Shown: positions 34,798 through 42,453 of the stretch, piece by piece
Numbering within the stretch: the stretch's first letter is position 1
Layout of the letters: the number at the start of each line of letters is the position of its first letter
Assembly (NCBI RefSeq): GCF_014644315.1
Contig: NZ_BMKL01000001.1
Location: 569,001-633,000 of the forward strand
Source of the DNA: Tsuneonella deserti
Lineage (GTDB): Bacteria; Pseudomonadota; Alphaproteobacteria; Sphingomonadales; Sphingomonadaceae
Direction: 5' to 3'
Length of the DNA stretch: 64,000 nucleotides
Position numbers and translations under genes: made by a program
Notes under the pieces: generated by a model
Databases searched by the model: none
What the model saw: the letters and a program-made list of their open reading frames with translations, nothing else
Told to the model about the DNA's origin: nothing

Positions 34798-36108
34798 ATG
34801 ACCATGCCTATGCATCGCCGCTCATTTCTCGGCGCGACCGCCAGTGCGTTCGCCGCGCTTGCTGCGAGCGGGTGCTCCACGATGCAGCACCGCGCCTCGA
34901 CCGGCTACGGGCCGTTGGTCACCGACCCGGCCGGGCTGGTCGATCTGCCTGCGGGGTTCACTTACCGTGTGATATCCCAACTCGGCGATACGATGAGCGA
35001 CGGCTTCACCGTGCCCGACGCCGCGGATGGAATGGGCTGTTTCGACCTCGGCGGCGGAAAGATCGCCTTGGTGCGCAACCACGAACTCATGCCCGGCAAG
35101 GACGGCGGCGGGGTGATGGGCCCTGCGTTCGACACGATGGCCCGAAGCCTCGTCCCGCTTCCGGGCGGGACGACCACCATTGTCCTCGACGCCAGGACGC
35201 TTGCGGTGGAGAAGCAATACCGTTCTCTCGCCGGTACGATCCGCAATTGCGCCGGCGGCACCACCCCGTGGGGCAGCTGGCTCACCTGCGAGGAAGCGCC
35301 GATGCGCGCGGGCGGGGCGATCAACAGGGATCACGGCTGGGTCTTCGAAGTGCCCGCCCGCGCGCCGGGGTTGGTCGATCCGGTGCCGCTCAAGGCGATG
35401 GGCCGGTTCAACCACGAAGCGGCCTGCGTCGATCCGCGCACCGGGTATGTTTACCAGACCGAGGATCGCGACGACGGCCTGCTATACCGTTTCATCCCCA
35501 AGGTGCCGGGAAAGCTCGCTGAAGGCGGCAAGCTCCAGGCGCTCGCGTTCACCGATGGAGTCGGAGACACGCGCAACTGGGGCGGGGTCAGCGTCGCGCC
35601 GCAAAGCTGGCGCGCGGTCCGGTGGATCGACCTCACCGACGTCGAGGCGCCGGAGGATGACTTGCGCAAGCGCGGTGCGGCGTCGGGAGCAGCGCTTTTC
35701 GCCCGTGGCGAAGGCATCCACATGGGAGAGGGTGAGCTCTACTTCTGCTGCACCAGCGGGGGCACCGCAAAGCTGGGTCAGGTCTTCCGCCTCGATACCG
35801 CGGGGGAGGACCGCGGAGGCGGCAAGCTGCAACTGTTCTTCGAATCGACCAGCCCCGATCAATTCAACTTCGGCGACAACCTGACGATCGCTCCGTGGGG
35901 CGACCTTGTCGTTTGTGAGGACCAGTACACCGACGTCGTGACCAACCATCTTCGCGGCATCACGCCTGAAGGCGTGGCCTATCCGCTGGCCCTGCTGCAC
36001 CAGCAGACCGAGTGGGCGGGGGCATGTTTCGCGCCCGACGGCCGGACGCTGTTCGTCAACGCATACCACCCGGCCAAGACGCTGGCGATCACGGGGCCAT
36101 GGATCTGA
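34798..36108 (+). CDS. PhoX-like (DUF839) Tat-exported lipoprotein, predicted alkaline phosphatase family
   Basis: 436 residues. The N-terminus MHRRSFLGATASAFAALAA contains a twin-arginine motif and runs into a lipobox (ASGC), so it is exported folded by the Tat system and then lipidated. The body is the DUF839/PhoX beta-propeller: GCFDLGGGKIALVRNHELMP, GTIRNCAGGTTPWGSWLTCE, MGRFNHEAACVDP, and LTIAPWGDLVVCEDQYTD. PhoX enzymes use calcium and iron. The Cys in TIRNCAGG and the Glu/Asp residues of these blocks match the metal-site regions. Phosphatase activity is inferred from the family; several DUF839 members have no known activity. Confidence 0.88.
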   Translation: MTMPMHRRSFLGATASAFAALAASGCSTMQHRASTGYGPLVTDPAGLVDLPAGFTYRVISQLGDTMSDGFTVPDAADGMGCFDLGGGKIALVRNHELMPGKDGGGVMGPAFDTMARSLVPLPGGTTTIVLDARTLAVEKQYRSLAGTIRNCAGGTTPWGSWLTCEEAPMRAGGAINRDHGWVFEVPARAPGLVDPVPLKAMGRFNHEAACVDPRTGYVYQTEDRDDGLLYRFIPKVPGKLAEGGKLQALAFTDGVGDTRNWGGVSVAPQSWRAVRWIDLTDVEAPEDDLRKRGAASGAALFARGEGIHMGEGELYFCCTSGGTAKLGQVFRLDTAGEDRGGGKLQLFFESTSPDQFNFGDNLTIAPWGDLVVCEDQYTDVVTNHLRGITPEGVAYPLALLHQQTEWAGACFAPDGRTLFVNAYHPAKTLAITGPWI

Positions 36109-36132
36109 CGCCAGGATCGCGGAACTGATCGC

Positions 36133-36690
36133 TTGAGCGCTTTCCTGTTCGCACTTGTCGCGGTAATCGCCGTTTCGCTCGGCGGGCGCGATCAGATGCT
36201 GGTGGCGCGGCTGGCAGAGCGACTGGGGCGGGGCGGTCCGCTGCTCGCGGTGGGGGTGCTCTCCTCGATAGCCTCGGCCTTCGCCATGGCGGCCGCGGGC
36301 CTCACGCTGACGTTGATCCTCCCTGGACCGGCGGCGGATATGCTCGTCGCCCTCGCGCTGCTTATCGCCGCGGTAGAACTCGCCTGGCCCAGGGCCGCGA
36401 CGCTGCCCGAGGAGCCGACGCAGTCGCTCGCCGCCATCTTCATCGTGCTGGCCGCACGGCAGGTCGGTGACGCGGCGCGGTTCCTCGTTCTCGCGCTCGC
36501 CGCAGGTGGGCCGGCATGGTTGGCAGGGGCGGGCGGAGCAACAGGCGGGATCGTGGCGCTATGCCTTGGCATTGCGATGGGCGACGAAATCAGGGACTGG
36601 CCGCTGCGCCTGATCCGGCGCGTCATGGCAGCCGTACTTGCAATCGTCGCCCTGGTTATCGGCCTCGCGAGCCGGGGAATTATCGGCTGA
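36133..36690 (+). CDS. Polytopic membrane protein, possibly a divergent Gdt1/UPF0016-type cation transporter
   Basis: 185 residues with about six hydrophobic segments arranged as two halves. The halves carry related motifs near the start of each, SLGGRDQMLVARLAE and ARQVGDAARFLVLAL, where Gdt1/TMEM165 proteins have the ExGD(K/R)(T/S) signature. The acidic first residue is lost in both halves here (Gly and Gln). If related, it would be a Mn2+/Ca2+ exporter-like protein with altered chemistry. The start is a TTG at 36133 with GGAACTGATC upstream. It lies 24 bases after the PhoX-like gene and 75 before dps. Confidence 0.65.
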   Translation: MSAFLFALVAVIAVSLGGRDQMLVARLAERLGRGGPLLAVGVLSSIASAFAMAAAGLTLTLILPGPAADMLVALALLIAAVELAWPRAATLPEEPTQSLAAIFIVLAARQVGDAARFLVLALAAGGPAWLAGAGGATGGIVALCLGIAMGDEIRDWPLRLIRRVMAAVLAIVALVIGLASRGIIG

Positions 36691-36765
36691 ACCGATTACT
36701 CTTTCGGACTTTTGTCGAGAATCCGACCATCCGCCGGCCCGTTGACAGGGAGAACGGAGGAAAGA

Positions 36766-37227
36766 ATGGCCCAGACAGGCGACAACTCGAAAAAGGCGAT
36801 GATCGACGAGCTTAACGGAGTGCTCGCGGATCACTTCGCTCTCTACATCAAGACCAAGAACTTTCACTGGCATCTCAAAGGTCCGCGCTTCCGCGACCTG
36901 CACCTGCTGTTCGACGAGCAAGCAGCCGCGATCCTCGGGGTGACCGATGCGATGGCGGAGCGGGTCCGCAAGCAGGATGGAGAGACCCTTACTTCGATCG
37001 GTGCGATCGCCAGGACCAGCCGGATCAAGGACGAAGACAACACAGCGCTGGAAGCCGACGCAATGGTCGAAGCACTTCGCGCTGACAACGAGACGCTCGT
37101 CAGCGGTCTTAAAACACTGAAGAATGCTGCCGAGGAAGCCGGTGACAACGCCACCAGCGCCCTGGTCGATGAATGGCAGGATGCCGCCGAGGAACGCGTC
37201 TGGTTTCTCTCGCAGACGCTCAAGTAA
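36766..37227 (+). CDS. dps: Dps-family ferritin-like protein
   Basis: 153-residue four-helix protein that forms a 12-mer, stores iron with peroxide and protects DNA in stress. The inter-subunit ferroxidase residues are in NFHWHLKGPRFRDLHLLFDE (His, His, Asp, Glu). LNGVLADHFALYIKTKNFHW at the N-terminus is diagnostic. A short Lys-containing N-terminal tail (TGDNSKKAM) may contact DNA. ACGGAGGA lies seven bases upstream of the ATG. A strong terminator follows 22 bases after the stop. Confidence 0.95.
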   Translation: MAQTGDNSKKAMIDELNGVLADHFALYIKTKNFHWHLKGPRFRDLHLLFDEQAAAILGVTDAMAERVRKQDGETLTSIGAIARTSRIKDEDNTALEADAMVEALRADNETLVSGLKTLKNAAEEAGDNATSALVDEWQDAAEERVWFLSQTLK

Positions 37228-37248
37228 CGAGCTGTCTCAGCAAGAAAG

Positions 37249-37283
37249 GCCGCTCCCCGCCACTGGTCGGGGACGGCATTTTT
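37249..37283 (+). terminator. Rho-independent terminator after dps
   Basis: The arm GCCGCTCCCCG (37249-37259) pairs, with one bulged base, with CGGGGACGGC (37268-37277). It is followed by A and then TTTTT (37279-37283). The 6-phosphogluconolactonase gene starts 15 bases after the T-run, so dps should be transcribed separately from it. Confidence 0.8.
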
Positions 37284-37297
37284 GGTATGAGCGGCGG

Positions 37298-37915
37298 GTG
37301 AGTAATATCTCCATCATCGAGGGCGCCAGCGATGAGGCGATTGCCGGCTGGCTCGCGCGTGCCATCGGCGAAGCGATCGCCGAAGGTGGCCCCACCGCCA
37401 TCGCGGTACCGGGAGGGTCCACTCCCTTTCCGATCCTGGAACGGCTCGCCTCCATGCCGCTTGAGTGGTCCCGGATCACTGTATGGCCGACCGACGACCG
37501 GATAGTTCCGGAAGACCACCCCGCTTCGAACACCGGGCGTATTCGGGCCCTGCTGGGCCCCGTCGGGGCCGAGGTTGTTACGCTCACAGAGATGGAGCAG
37601 GTGCCGCGCTTTGCGCTGGTCTGGCTTGGCATGGGCGAGGACGGCCATGTCGCTTCGCTGTTTCCGAACACGGATCCCCGGCCCGACGACCGGGACTCAA
37701 TCCGCCGGCTAACGCCCGATCCGCTTCCGCCCGAAGCCCCGTTCGACCGCGTGACCCTGACCATCCCCGCGCTGCTCGCGAGTGACCGGCTCCTGCTGGT
37801 CATCCGTGGGGAGGCCAAGCGGCGGGTGTTCGAAGACGCCCTGGGCGGACGCGGCGACCTTCCGGTCGCCCGCCTGCTCGCCGCGGCCACGCAGCCGGTC
37901 GTATGCTTCACTTGA
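37298..37915 (+). CDS. pgl: 6-phosphogluconolactonase (DevB type)
   Basis: 205 residues. It hydrolyses 6-phosphogluconolactone in the oxidative pentose phosphate / Entner-Doudoroff entry. It has the NagB/DevB fold: TAIAVPGGSTPFPILERLA, VWPTDDRIVPEDHPASN and the catalytic segment LGMGEDGHVASLFP. The GTG at 37298 is the only in-frame start before the domain, and the ribosome-binding site is weak. It is short at the N-terminus relative to some homologues (usual length about 230). The 3' end overlaps the NUDIX gene by 13 bases. No zwf or edd lies nearby. Confidence 0.9.
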   Translation: MSNISIIEGASDEAIAGWLARAIGEAIAEGGPTAIAVPGGSTPFPILERLASMPLEWSRITVWPTDDRIVPEDHPASNTGRIRALLGPVGAEVVTLTEMEQVPRFALVWLGMGEDGHVASLFPNTDPRPDDRDSIRRLTPDPLPPEAPFDRVTLTIPALLASDRLLLVIRGEAKRRVFEDALGGRGDLPVARLLAAATQPVVCFT

Positions 37916-38373
37916 TCCCCCGGCCGCTGCATCGGGCGCTTCTGAGGCTGGCCCATCGCTGGCGCCACCACTGGCGCAAGTTCCGCCGGGCGCCTCTCGC
38001 GGGCGTTTCGGTCTTCGTCACCGACATGGAAGGGCGCTTGCTGCTGGTCCGGCACAGCTATGGCTCGGGCGCCTGGGCGCTTCCCGGTGGCGGAATGGGT
38101 CCGCGGGAGGAAGCCGAAGACGCCGCCCGGCGCGAAATTGCCGAGGAAGTCGGCTGCAGGCTCGAAGGGGTGCGGGTGCTGGAGAAGCTCCACGAGACGA
38201 TCTCGGGCTCGCCCCATACCGCGTGGCTTGTGGCCGCCCGAACGCTCGATCGCCCCCGCGCCGACAAGCGCGAGATTGTCGAGGTGCGCTTCTTCCCCAC
38301 CCACTCGTTGCCCGAGCCGCTGACCCCGCTCACCCGCGCGCGGATCGCCGCCTGGCGCGGCAAGTTGCGCTAG
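37903..38373 (+). CDS. NUDIX hydrolase
   Basis: 156 residues. The NUDIX box is complete: the metal-binding helix reads GPREEAEDAARREIAEEVG within GGGMGPREEAED. A basic, His/Arg-rich N-terminus (LHRALLRLAHRWRHHWRKF) precedes the fold. It should hydrolyse a nucleoside-diphosphate derivative; the substrate is not evident. It begins inside the pgl gene, so it is probably co-translated with it, and its stop overlaps the dinB stop by three bases from the opposite strand. Confidence 0.9.
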   Translation: MLHLIPRPLHRALLRLAHRWRHHWRKFRRAPLAGVSVFVTDMEGRLLLVRHSYGSGAWALPGGGMGPREEAEDAARREIAEEVGCRLEGVRVLEKLHETISGSPHTAWLVAARTLDRPRADKREIVEVRFFPTHSLPEPLTPLTRARIAAWRGKLR

Positions 38374-39509
38374 AGCAACAGCGAGAGTTGGGCGGTGTCG
38401 CGTGGCAGCTCGGCCGCGCTCGCGCCTTCGAGGTTCGACAGCGTCAGCCCCATCAGCCGGATCGGCAGCGGCAAGGGGAGCGCCTCGTCGAGCAACCTGC
38501 GCGCCGACTGCGCGAACTCCGCCTTGTTCGCCACCGGGCGCTGGAGCGACTTCGCGCGGGTGGTGATCTGGAAATCGGTGTACTTCATCTTCAGGGTCAC
38601 GGTGCGGCCCTTCGCCTGCGTGCGCTCGATCGAGTCCCAGACGATGTCGATGATGTTCTCCAGCGTCTCGCGCAGCGCCGGTCCGCTCGAGATATCCTCG
38701 GAGAAAGTCCGCTCTCCACCGACCGATTTGCGAATCCGGTTGGCGCGCACCGGCCTCAGGTCGATCCCGCGCGCCGCACGGTAAAGATAGTCGGCGAAGC
38801 TGCCGAAGTGGGCCCGCAACCAGGCGATATCCTTGGCCGCAAGATCGGCGCCGGTCTCGATCCCCAGCCGCGCCATCTTCTCCGCACCCTTGGGCCCGAC
38901 GCCGTGAAAGCGCCGGATGGGCAGCGACTGCACGAAGGCGGCTCCTTGTCCGGGACGGATGACGCACAGGCCGTCCGGCTTGTTCTGGTCGCTCGCGAGC
39001 TTGGCGAGAAACTTGTTGTAGCTGACACCCGCGCTCGCGGTAAGGCCGGTCTCGGCGCGGATCCGGCGGCGGATCTCCTCGGCGATGAGCGTCGCGCTGC
39101 CGATGCCCTTCAGGTCGTCGGTCACGTCGAGATAGGCTTCGTCGAGGCTCAGTGGCTCGACGTGCGGCGTGTAGTCGCGGAATATCGCCCGGATCTGGCC
39201 CGAGACTTCCTTGTATACGTCGAAGCGTGTCCTGCAGAAGATGAGGTCGGGGCACAGCCGCTTCGCGGTAAGCGAGGGCATTGCGCTGCGAACGCCAAAC
39301 CGGCGCGCCTCGTAACTGGCCGCGGCGACCACGCCCCGGCCCGACGAGCCGCCGACCGCGACCGGCTTGCCGCGCAGCGAGGGGTGGTCCCGCTGCTCCA
39401 CGCTGGCGAAGAACGCGTCCATGTCGACGTGGATGATCTTGCGCAGGCCAACGTCGTGCTGGCCCCCTTCCTCGTCATCTGCCGGCTCGGTCGGTTCTGC
39501 GCTGCTCAT
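38370..39509 (-). CDS. dinB: DNA polymerase IV (Y family)
   Basis: 379 residues. It is an error-prone translesion polymerase. The catalytic acidic residues are in IHVDMDAFFASVEQRDH and PLSLDEAYLDVT. The helix-hairpin-helix region SYNKFLAKLASDQNKPDG is followed by a little-finger domain (RKSVGGERTFSEDISSGPA). The C-terminus QLSLLL fits the beta-clamp-binding motif (QLSLL). The ATG at 39509 precedes a short acidic leader; upstream in-frame codons are less likely. The antisense strand is open for a long distance because of the high GC content, but this frame is the real gene. Confidence 0.95.
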   Translation of the reverse strand: MSSAEPTEPADDEEGGQHDVGLRKIIHVDMDAFFASVEQRDHPSLRGKPVAVGGSSGRGVVAAASYEARRFGVRSAMPSLTAKRLCPDLIFCRTRFDVYKEVSGQIRAIFRDYTPHVEPLSLDEAYLDVTDDLKGIGSATLIAEEIRRRIRAETGLTASAGVSYNKFLAKLASDQNKPDGLCVIRPGQGAAFVQSLPIRRFHGVGPKGAEKMARLGIETGADLAAKDIAWLRAHFGSFADYLYRAARGIDLRPVRANRIRKSVGGERTFSEDISSGPALRETLENIIDIVWDSIERTQAKGRTVTLKMKYTDFQITTRAKSLQRPVANKAEFAQSARRLLDEALPLPLPIRLMGLTLSNLEGASAAELPRDTAQLSLLL

Positions 39510-39551
39510 TGGGCATACCCGATACGCCGCCCCGCGCGTTGGCGGAAGCAT

Positions 39552-40853
39552 ATGCACAAATCGTCACTGGCCAAGCCGCCGCAAGGGGTTCATGGCCCCG
39601 CCCCCATGCACGGAGCCGCTACCCCCGCCGAACAGACTGCCTTCGCCGCGATGAGCGAGCGGCGGCTGGTGTTCATGATGGCCGCGCTGATGAGCCTGCA
39701 GGCGCTCGGCATCGATTCGATGCTCCCCGCAATCGGCATGATCGGCGACGACCTGGGCGCGTCGGGCAATCAGCGGCAGTTCGTGATCGGCGCCTACTTG
39801 TTGGGATCGGGGCTGGGCGCGCTGGTACCGGGCGTGCTGGCGGACCGCTTCGGGCGGCGGCCGCTCCTGCTCGGGGCGATCGTGATCTACGCAGCGCTTT
39901 CGCTGCTGTGTTCGCTCGTGACGTCATTTCCGGTGCTGATCGCGCTGCGGATGACGCAGGCTTTCCTCACCGCGGGCCTTTCCGTGCTGCCCGCCGCGAT
40001 CATTCGTGACCGGGTGGGCGGGGACCGGATGGCCCGCATGATGTCGACCATCATGGTCGTGTTCATGGTCGTGCCGGTGCTCGCGCCGTTCCTCGGGCAG
40101 ACGGTGCTGTTGTTCGCCGGCTGGCGCTACATCTTCGTGCTGATGGCGGTTCTTGCCGCGCTGGTCGGCCTGTGGACGTTGCGCGACCTGCCGGAGAGCT
40201 TGCACGCGGAGGACCGTCAGTCGATCTCGCTCGGCCCGGTGCTGCGCAACATGCGCGAGGCTTTCCTGCGGCGCGATGCCATCGGCTACGTCGTCGGCTC
40301 GAGCCTGGTGTTCGGCGCGCTGTTCGGCTTCCTGAACTCGGCGCAGCAGCTCGTCAGCGATACCTTTCACATGGGGCCGTACTTCCCCTTCATCTTCGGT
40401 GGAGCCGCGGCGGGGATGGCGCTGGCGAATTTCTTCAACTCGCGCATCGTCGAGCGGTTCGGCGCGCGGCGGGTTTCGCATACCGCGCTTCTGGCCTTCA
40501 TCGCGACGTCGGTGCTGCAAGTGCTGGCGGCGAGCTCGGGCGAGGAAAAACTGTGGCAGTTTCTTCCCCTGATGGCGACGAACATGGCGCTGCTCGGTTT
40601 CGTCGGCGCCAACTTCGGCTCGATCGCGATGCAGCCGTTCCAGCACATCGCGGGTTCCGCTTCCTCCGCCCAGTCGTTCCTGCGGATGGTCACCTCGGCT
40701 GTGCTCGGAGCGATCATCGGCCAGGCTTATGACGGCACCGCGCAGCCGCTCGCCTGGGCACTGCTGATCTCGGGCGTCATCAGCCTCGCGATGGTGCTTT
40801 TCAGCGAAAAGGGGCGGCTGTTCCGCCGGCTTCATCCGCGGATGGCGAACTAG
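39552..40853 (+). CDS. MFS drug-resistance transporter, Bcr/CflA family
   Basis: 433 residues with 12 predicted membrane helices. The loop 2-3 motif is GVLADRFGRRPLLLG and the motif-C region is MVVFMVVPVLAPFLGQTVL, as in proton-driven drug efflux pumps of the 14-/12-helix DHA1 group. The first helix carries LQALGIDSMLPAIGMIGDDL, typical of Bcr/CflA. The ATG at 39552 gives a hydrophilic N-terminal tail; an internal ATG at 39606 is possible. It is divergent from dinB and convergent with the carboxylase, whose stop it overlaps by four bases. Confidence 0.92.
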   Translation: MHKSSLAKPPQGVHGPAPMHGAATPAEQTAFAAMSERRLVFMMAALMSLQALGIDSMLPAIGMIGDDLGASGNQRQFVIGAYLLGSGLGALVPGVLADRFGRRPLLLGAIVIYAALSLLCSLVTSFPVLIALRMTQAFLTAGLSVLPAAIIRDRVGGDRMARMMSTIMVVFMVVPVLAPFLGQTVLLFAGWRYIFVLMAVLAALVGLWTLRDLPESLHAEDRQSISLGPVLRNMREAFLRRDAIGYVVGSSLVFGALFGFLNSAQQLVSDTFHMGPYFPFIFGGAAAGMALANFFNSRIVERFGARRVSHTALLAFIATSVLQVLAASSGEEKLWQFLPLMATNMALLGFVGANFGSIAMQPFQHIAGSASSAQSFLRMVTSAVLGAIIGQAYDGTAQPLAWALLISGVISLAMVLFSEKGRLFRRLHPRMAN

Positions 40854-42397
40854 GCCCCGAGCGCGCGCCAGGCGAGCTCGGCGAATTCGCACAGCAGCGG
40901 CCGGGTGTCGCGCGGGTCGATGATGTCTTCCACATTGAACCGCTCCGCGCTGCGGAAAGGCGAGGTGACTTTCGCCAGCCGCTCCCGGATCGCGTCGAGG
41001 GTGGCGGCGGGATCGTCCGACGCCTCGATCTCGGACTTGTAGGCGACTTCCAGCCCGCCCGCGATGGGGAGGGAGCCCCAGTCGCCCGAGGGCCAGCAAT
41101 AGCGGTATTGGTAGCGATCTGCGTTCGACATGGCGCTTCCGGCGATGCCGTAGGCACGGCGCATGACCACGCTGGCGAGCGGGACGGTCGCCCTGTAAAC
41201 CGCGTTCATCGCCTGGACGCCATAGCGGATGGTGCCCGCCATTTCGGCTTCGCGCCCGATCATGAATCCAGGGTTGTCAACGAGATGCACGATCGGCAGC
41301 CGGAACTGGTCGGCCAGCTTGACCCAGCGTTCTACTTTCTCGGAAGTCTTGGCGTCCCACGATCCGCCGAGGAAGCTGGGATCGCTCGCCAGCACCATCA
41401 CCGGCCAGCCGTCGAGGCGGGCGAGGGCGGTGATCGCGGCGCGACCCCAGTTGCGGCCGATTTCGAACACGGTCCCCTTGTCCATGATCAGGTCGAGCGC
41501 GCGGCGCATCGAATAAACCTGCTTCTCGCCGCGCGGGACGAGTGAAAGAAGCGCTTCTTCGCGGCGCCGAACAGGGTCCGAACACGCCGAACGCCGCGCA
41601 AGCTGTCCGACATGCTCGGGCATGAACGAGAGAAAGTGTCGCGCGCGGGCGAACGCCTCGGCCTCGCTGGCCACTTCGTCGTCCACCACGCCGTTGCGGG
41701 TATGGATGCCGCTGCCGCCGAGCGCTTCCTTGGCTTCCTCGTGACTTTGCGAGCCGTCCTTCCACGCCTCGCCCAGCGCATCCACCACCGCCGGTCCCGC
41801 GGCGAAGATCTGGGAGAGTCCCTTGACCATGATCGAGTAGTGGCTGGCGACGATCCGCGCCGCGCCGAGCCCTGCCGTGGGCCCGAGCGCGAGCGCCACC
41901 ACCGGCACGGTGTCCAGGTTCTCGACCACGTCGCCCCATGGCGTCACCGCGGGAATGTAGGTGGCGCCGATCATCTCGAGCGTCTTGACCGAGCCGCCGC
42001 CACCGGTGCCGTCGATCATGCGGATGATCGGGAGCTTGAGCTCGTGCGCCATCTTCTCGGCCTGGACCATCTTGCGGCCGATGCCCGCGTCCGCCGCGCC
42101 GCCGCGAATGGTGAAATCGTCGACCGTGGCGACAACCGGGCGCCCGTTGATGGTCGCCTTGCCGAAGAGGAACGGGGCGGGGAGGACGCCGGTCAGCTCG
42201 CCGTTATCGTCGTAGGAGCCCTTGCCGGCGATCTTGCCGATCTCGCGGAAGCTGCCCGGATCGACCAGCGCGGCGAGGCGCGCGCGCGCGTCCATCTTGC
42301 CGCGGGCATGCTGGCGGGCCACCTTGTCGGCTCCGCCCATCTGCTCGGCGAGTGCCTCGCGCCGGCGCAGTTCGTCGAGTTCAGCGTCCCAGCTCAT
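40850..42397 (-). CDS. Acyl-CoA carboxylase beta subunit (carboxyltransferase)
   Basis: 515 residues. It transfers a carboxyl group from biotin to an acyl-CoA. The N-terminal half has KVARQHARGKMDARARLAAL and VDDFTIRGGAADAGIGRKMV; the C-terminal half has SFLGGSWDAKTSEKVERWVK, VDNPGFMIGREAEMAGTIRY and VVMRRAYGIAGSAM. Common MccB or PccB signatures are not fully matched (for example VAALALGPTAGLGAAR in place of the usual G-G-A-Y block), so the substrate is not assigned. The biotin carboxylase subunit follows on the same strand, 56 bases upstream of it. Propionyl-CoA from the valine operon is one candidate substrate. Confidence 0.9.
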   Translation of the reverse strand: MSWDAELDELRRREALAEQMGGADKVARQHARGKMDARARLAALVDPGSFREIGKIAGKGSYDDNGELTGVLPAPFLFGKATINGRPVVATVDDFTIRGGAADAGIGRKMVQAEKMAHELKLPIIRMIDGTGGGGSVKTLEMIGATYIPAVTPWGDVVENLDTVPVVALALGPTAGLGAARIVASHYSIMVKGLSQIFAAGPAVVDALGEAWKDGSQSHEEAKEALGGSGIHTRNGVVDDEVASEAEAFARARHFLSFMPEHVGQLARRSACSDPVRRREEALLSLVPRGEKQVYSMRRALDLIMDKGTVFEIGRNWGRAAITALARLDGWPVMVLASDPSFLGGSWDAKTSEKVERWVKLADQFRLPIVHLVDNPGFMIGREAEMAGTIRYGVQAMNAVYRATVPLASVVMRRAYGIAGSAMSNADRYQYRYCWPSGDWGSLPIAGGLEVAYKSEIEASDDPAATLDAIRERLAKVTSPFRSAERFNVEDIIDPRDTRPLLCEFAELAWRALGA

Positions 42398-42453
42398 TCC
42401 CGTCCTCGTCCTTGCCCTGTTACGCTCGCAACGACGCGACGGGAGAGCAAGCG

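Noticed and set aside
37237..39255. 672-codon open frame on the minus strand over pgl, the NUDIX gene and dinB
   Set aside because: Its translation is low in hydrophobic core and rich in Arg/Pro/Ser. The real genes in this span have intact catalytic motifs in other frames.
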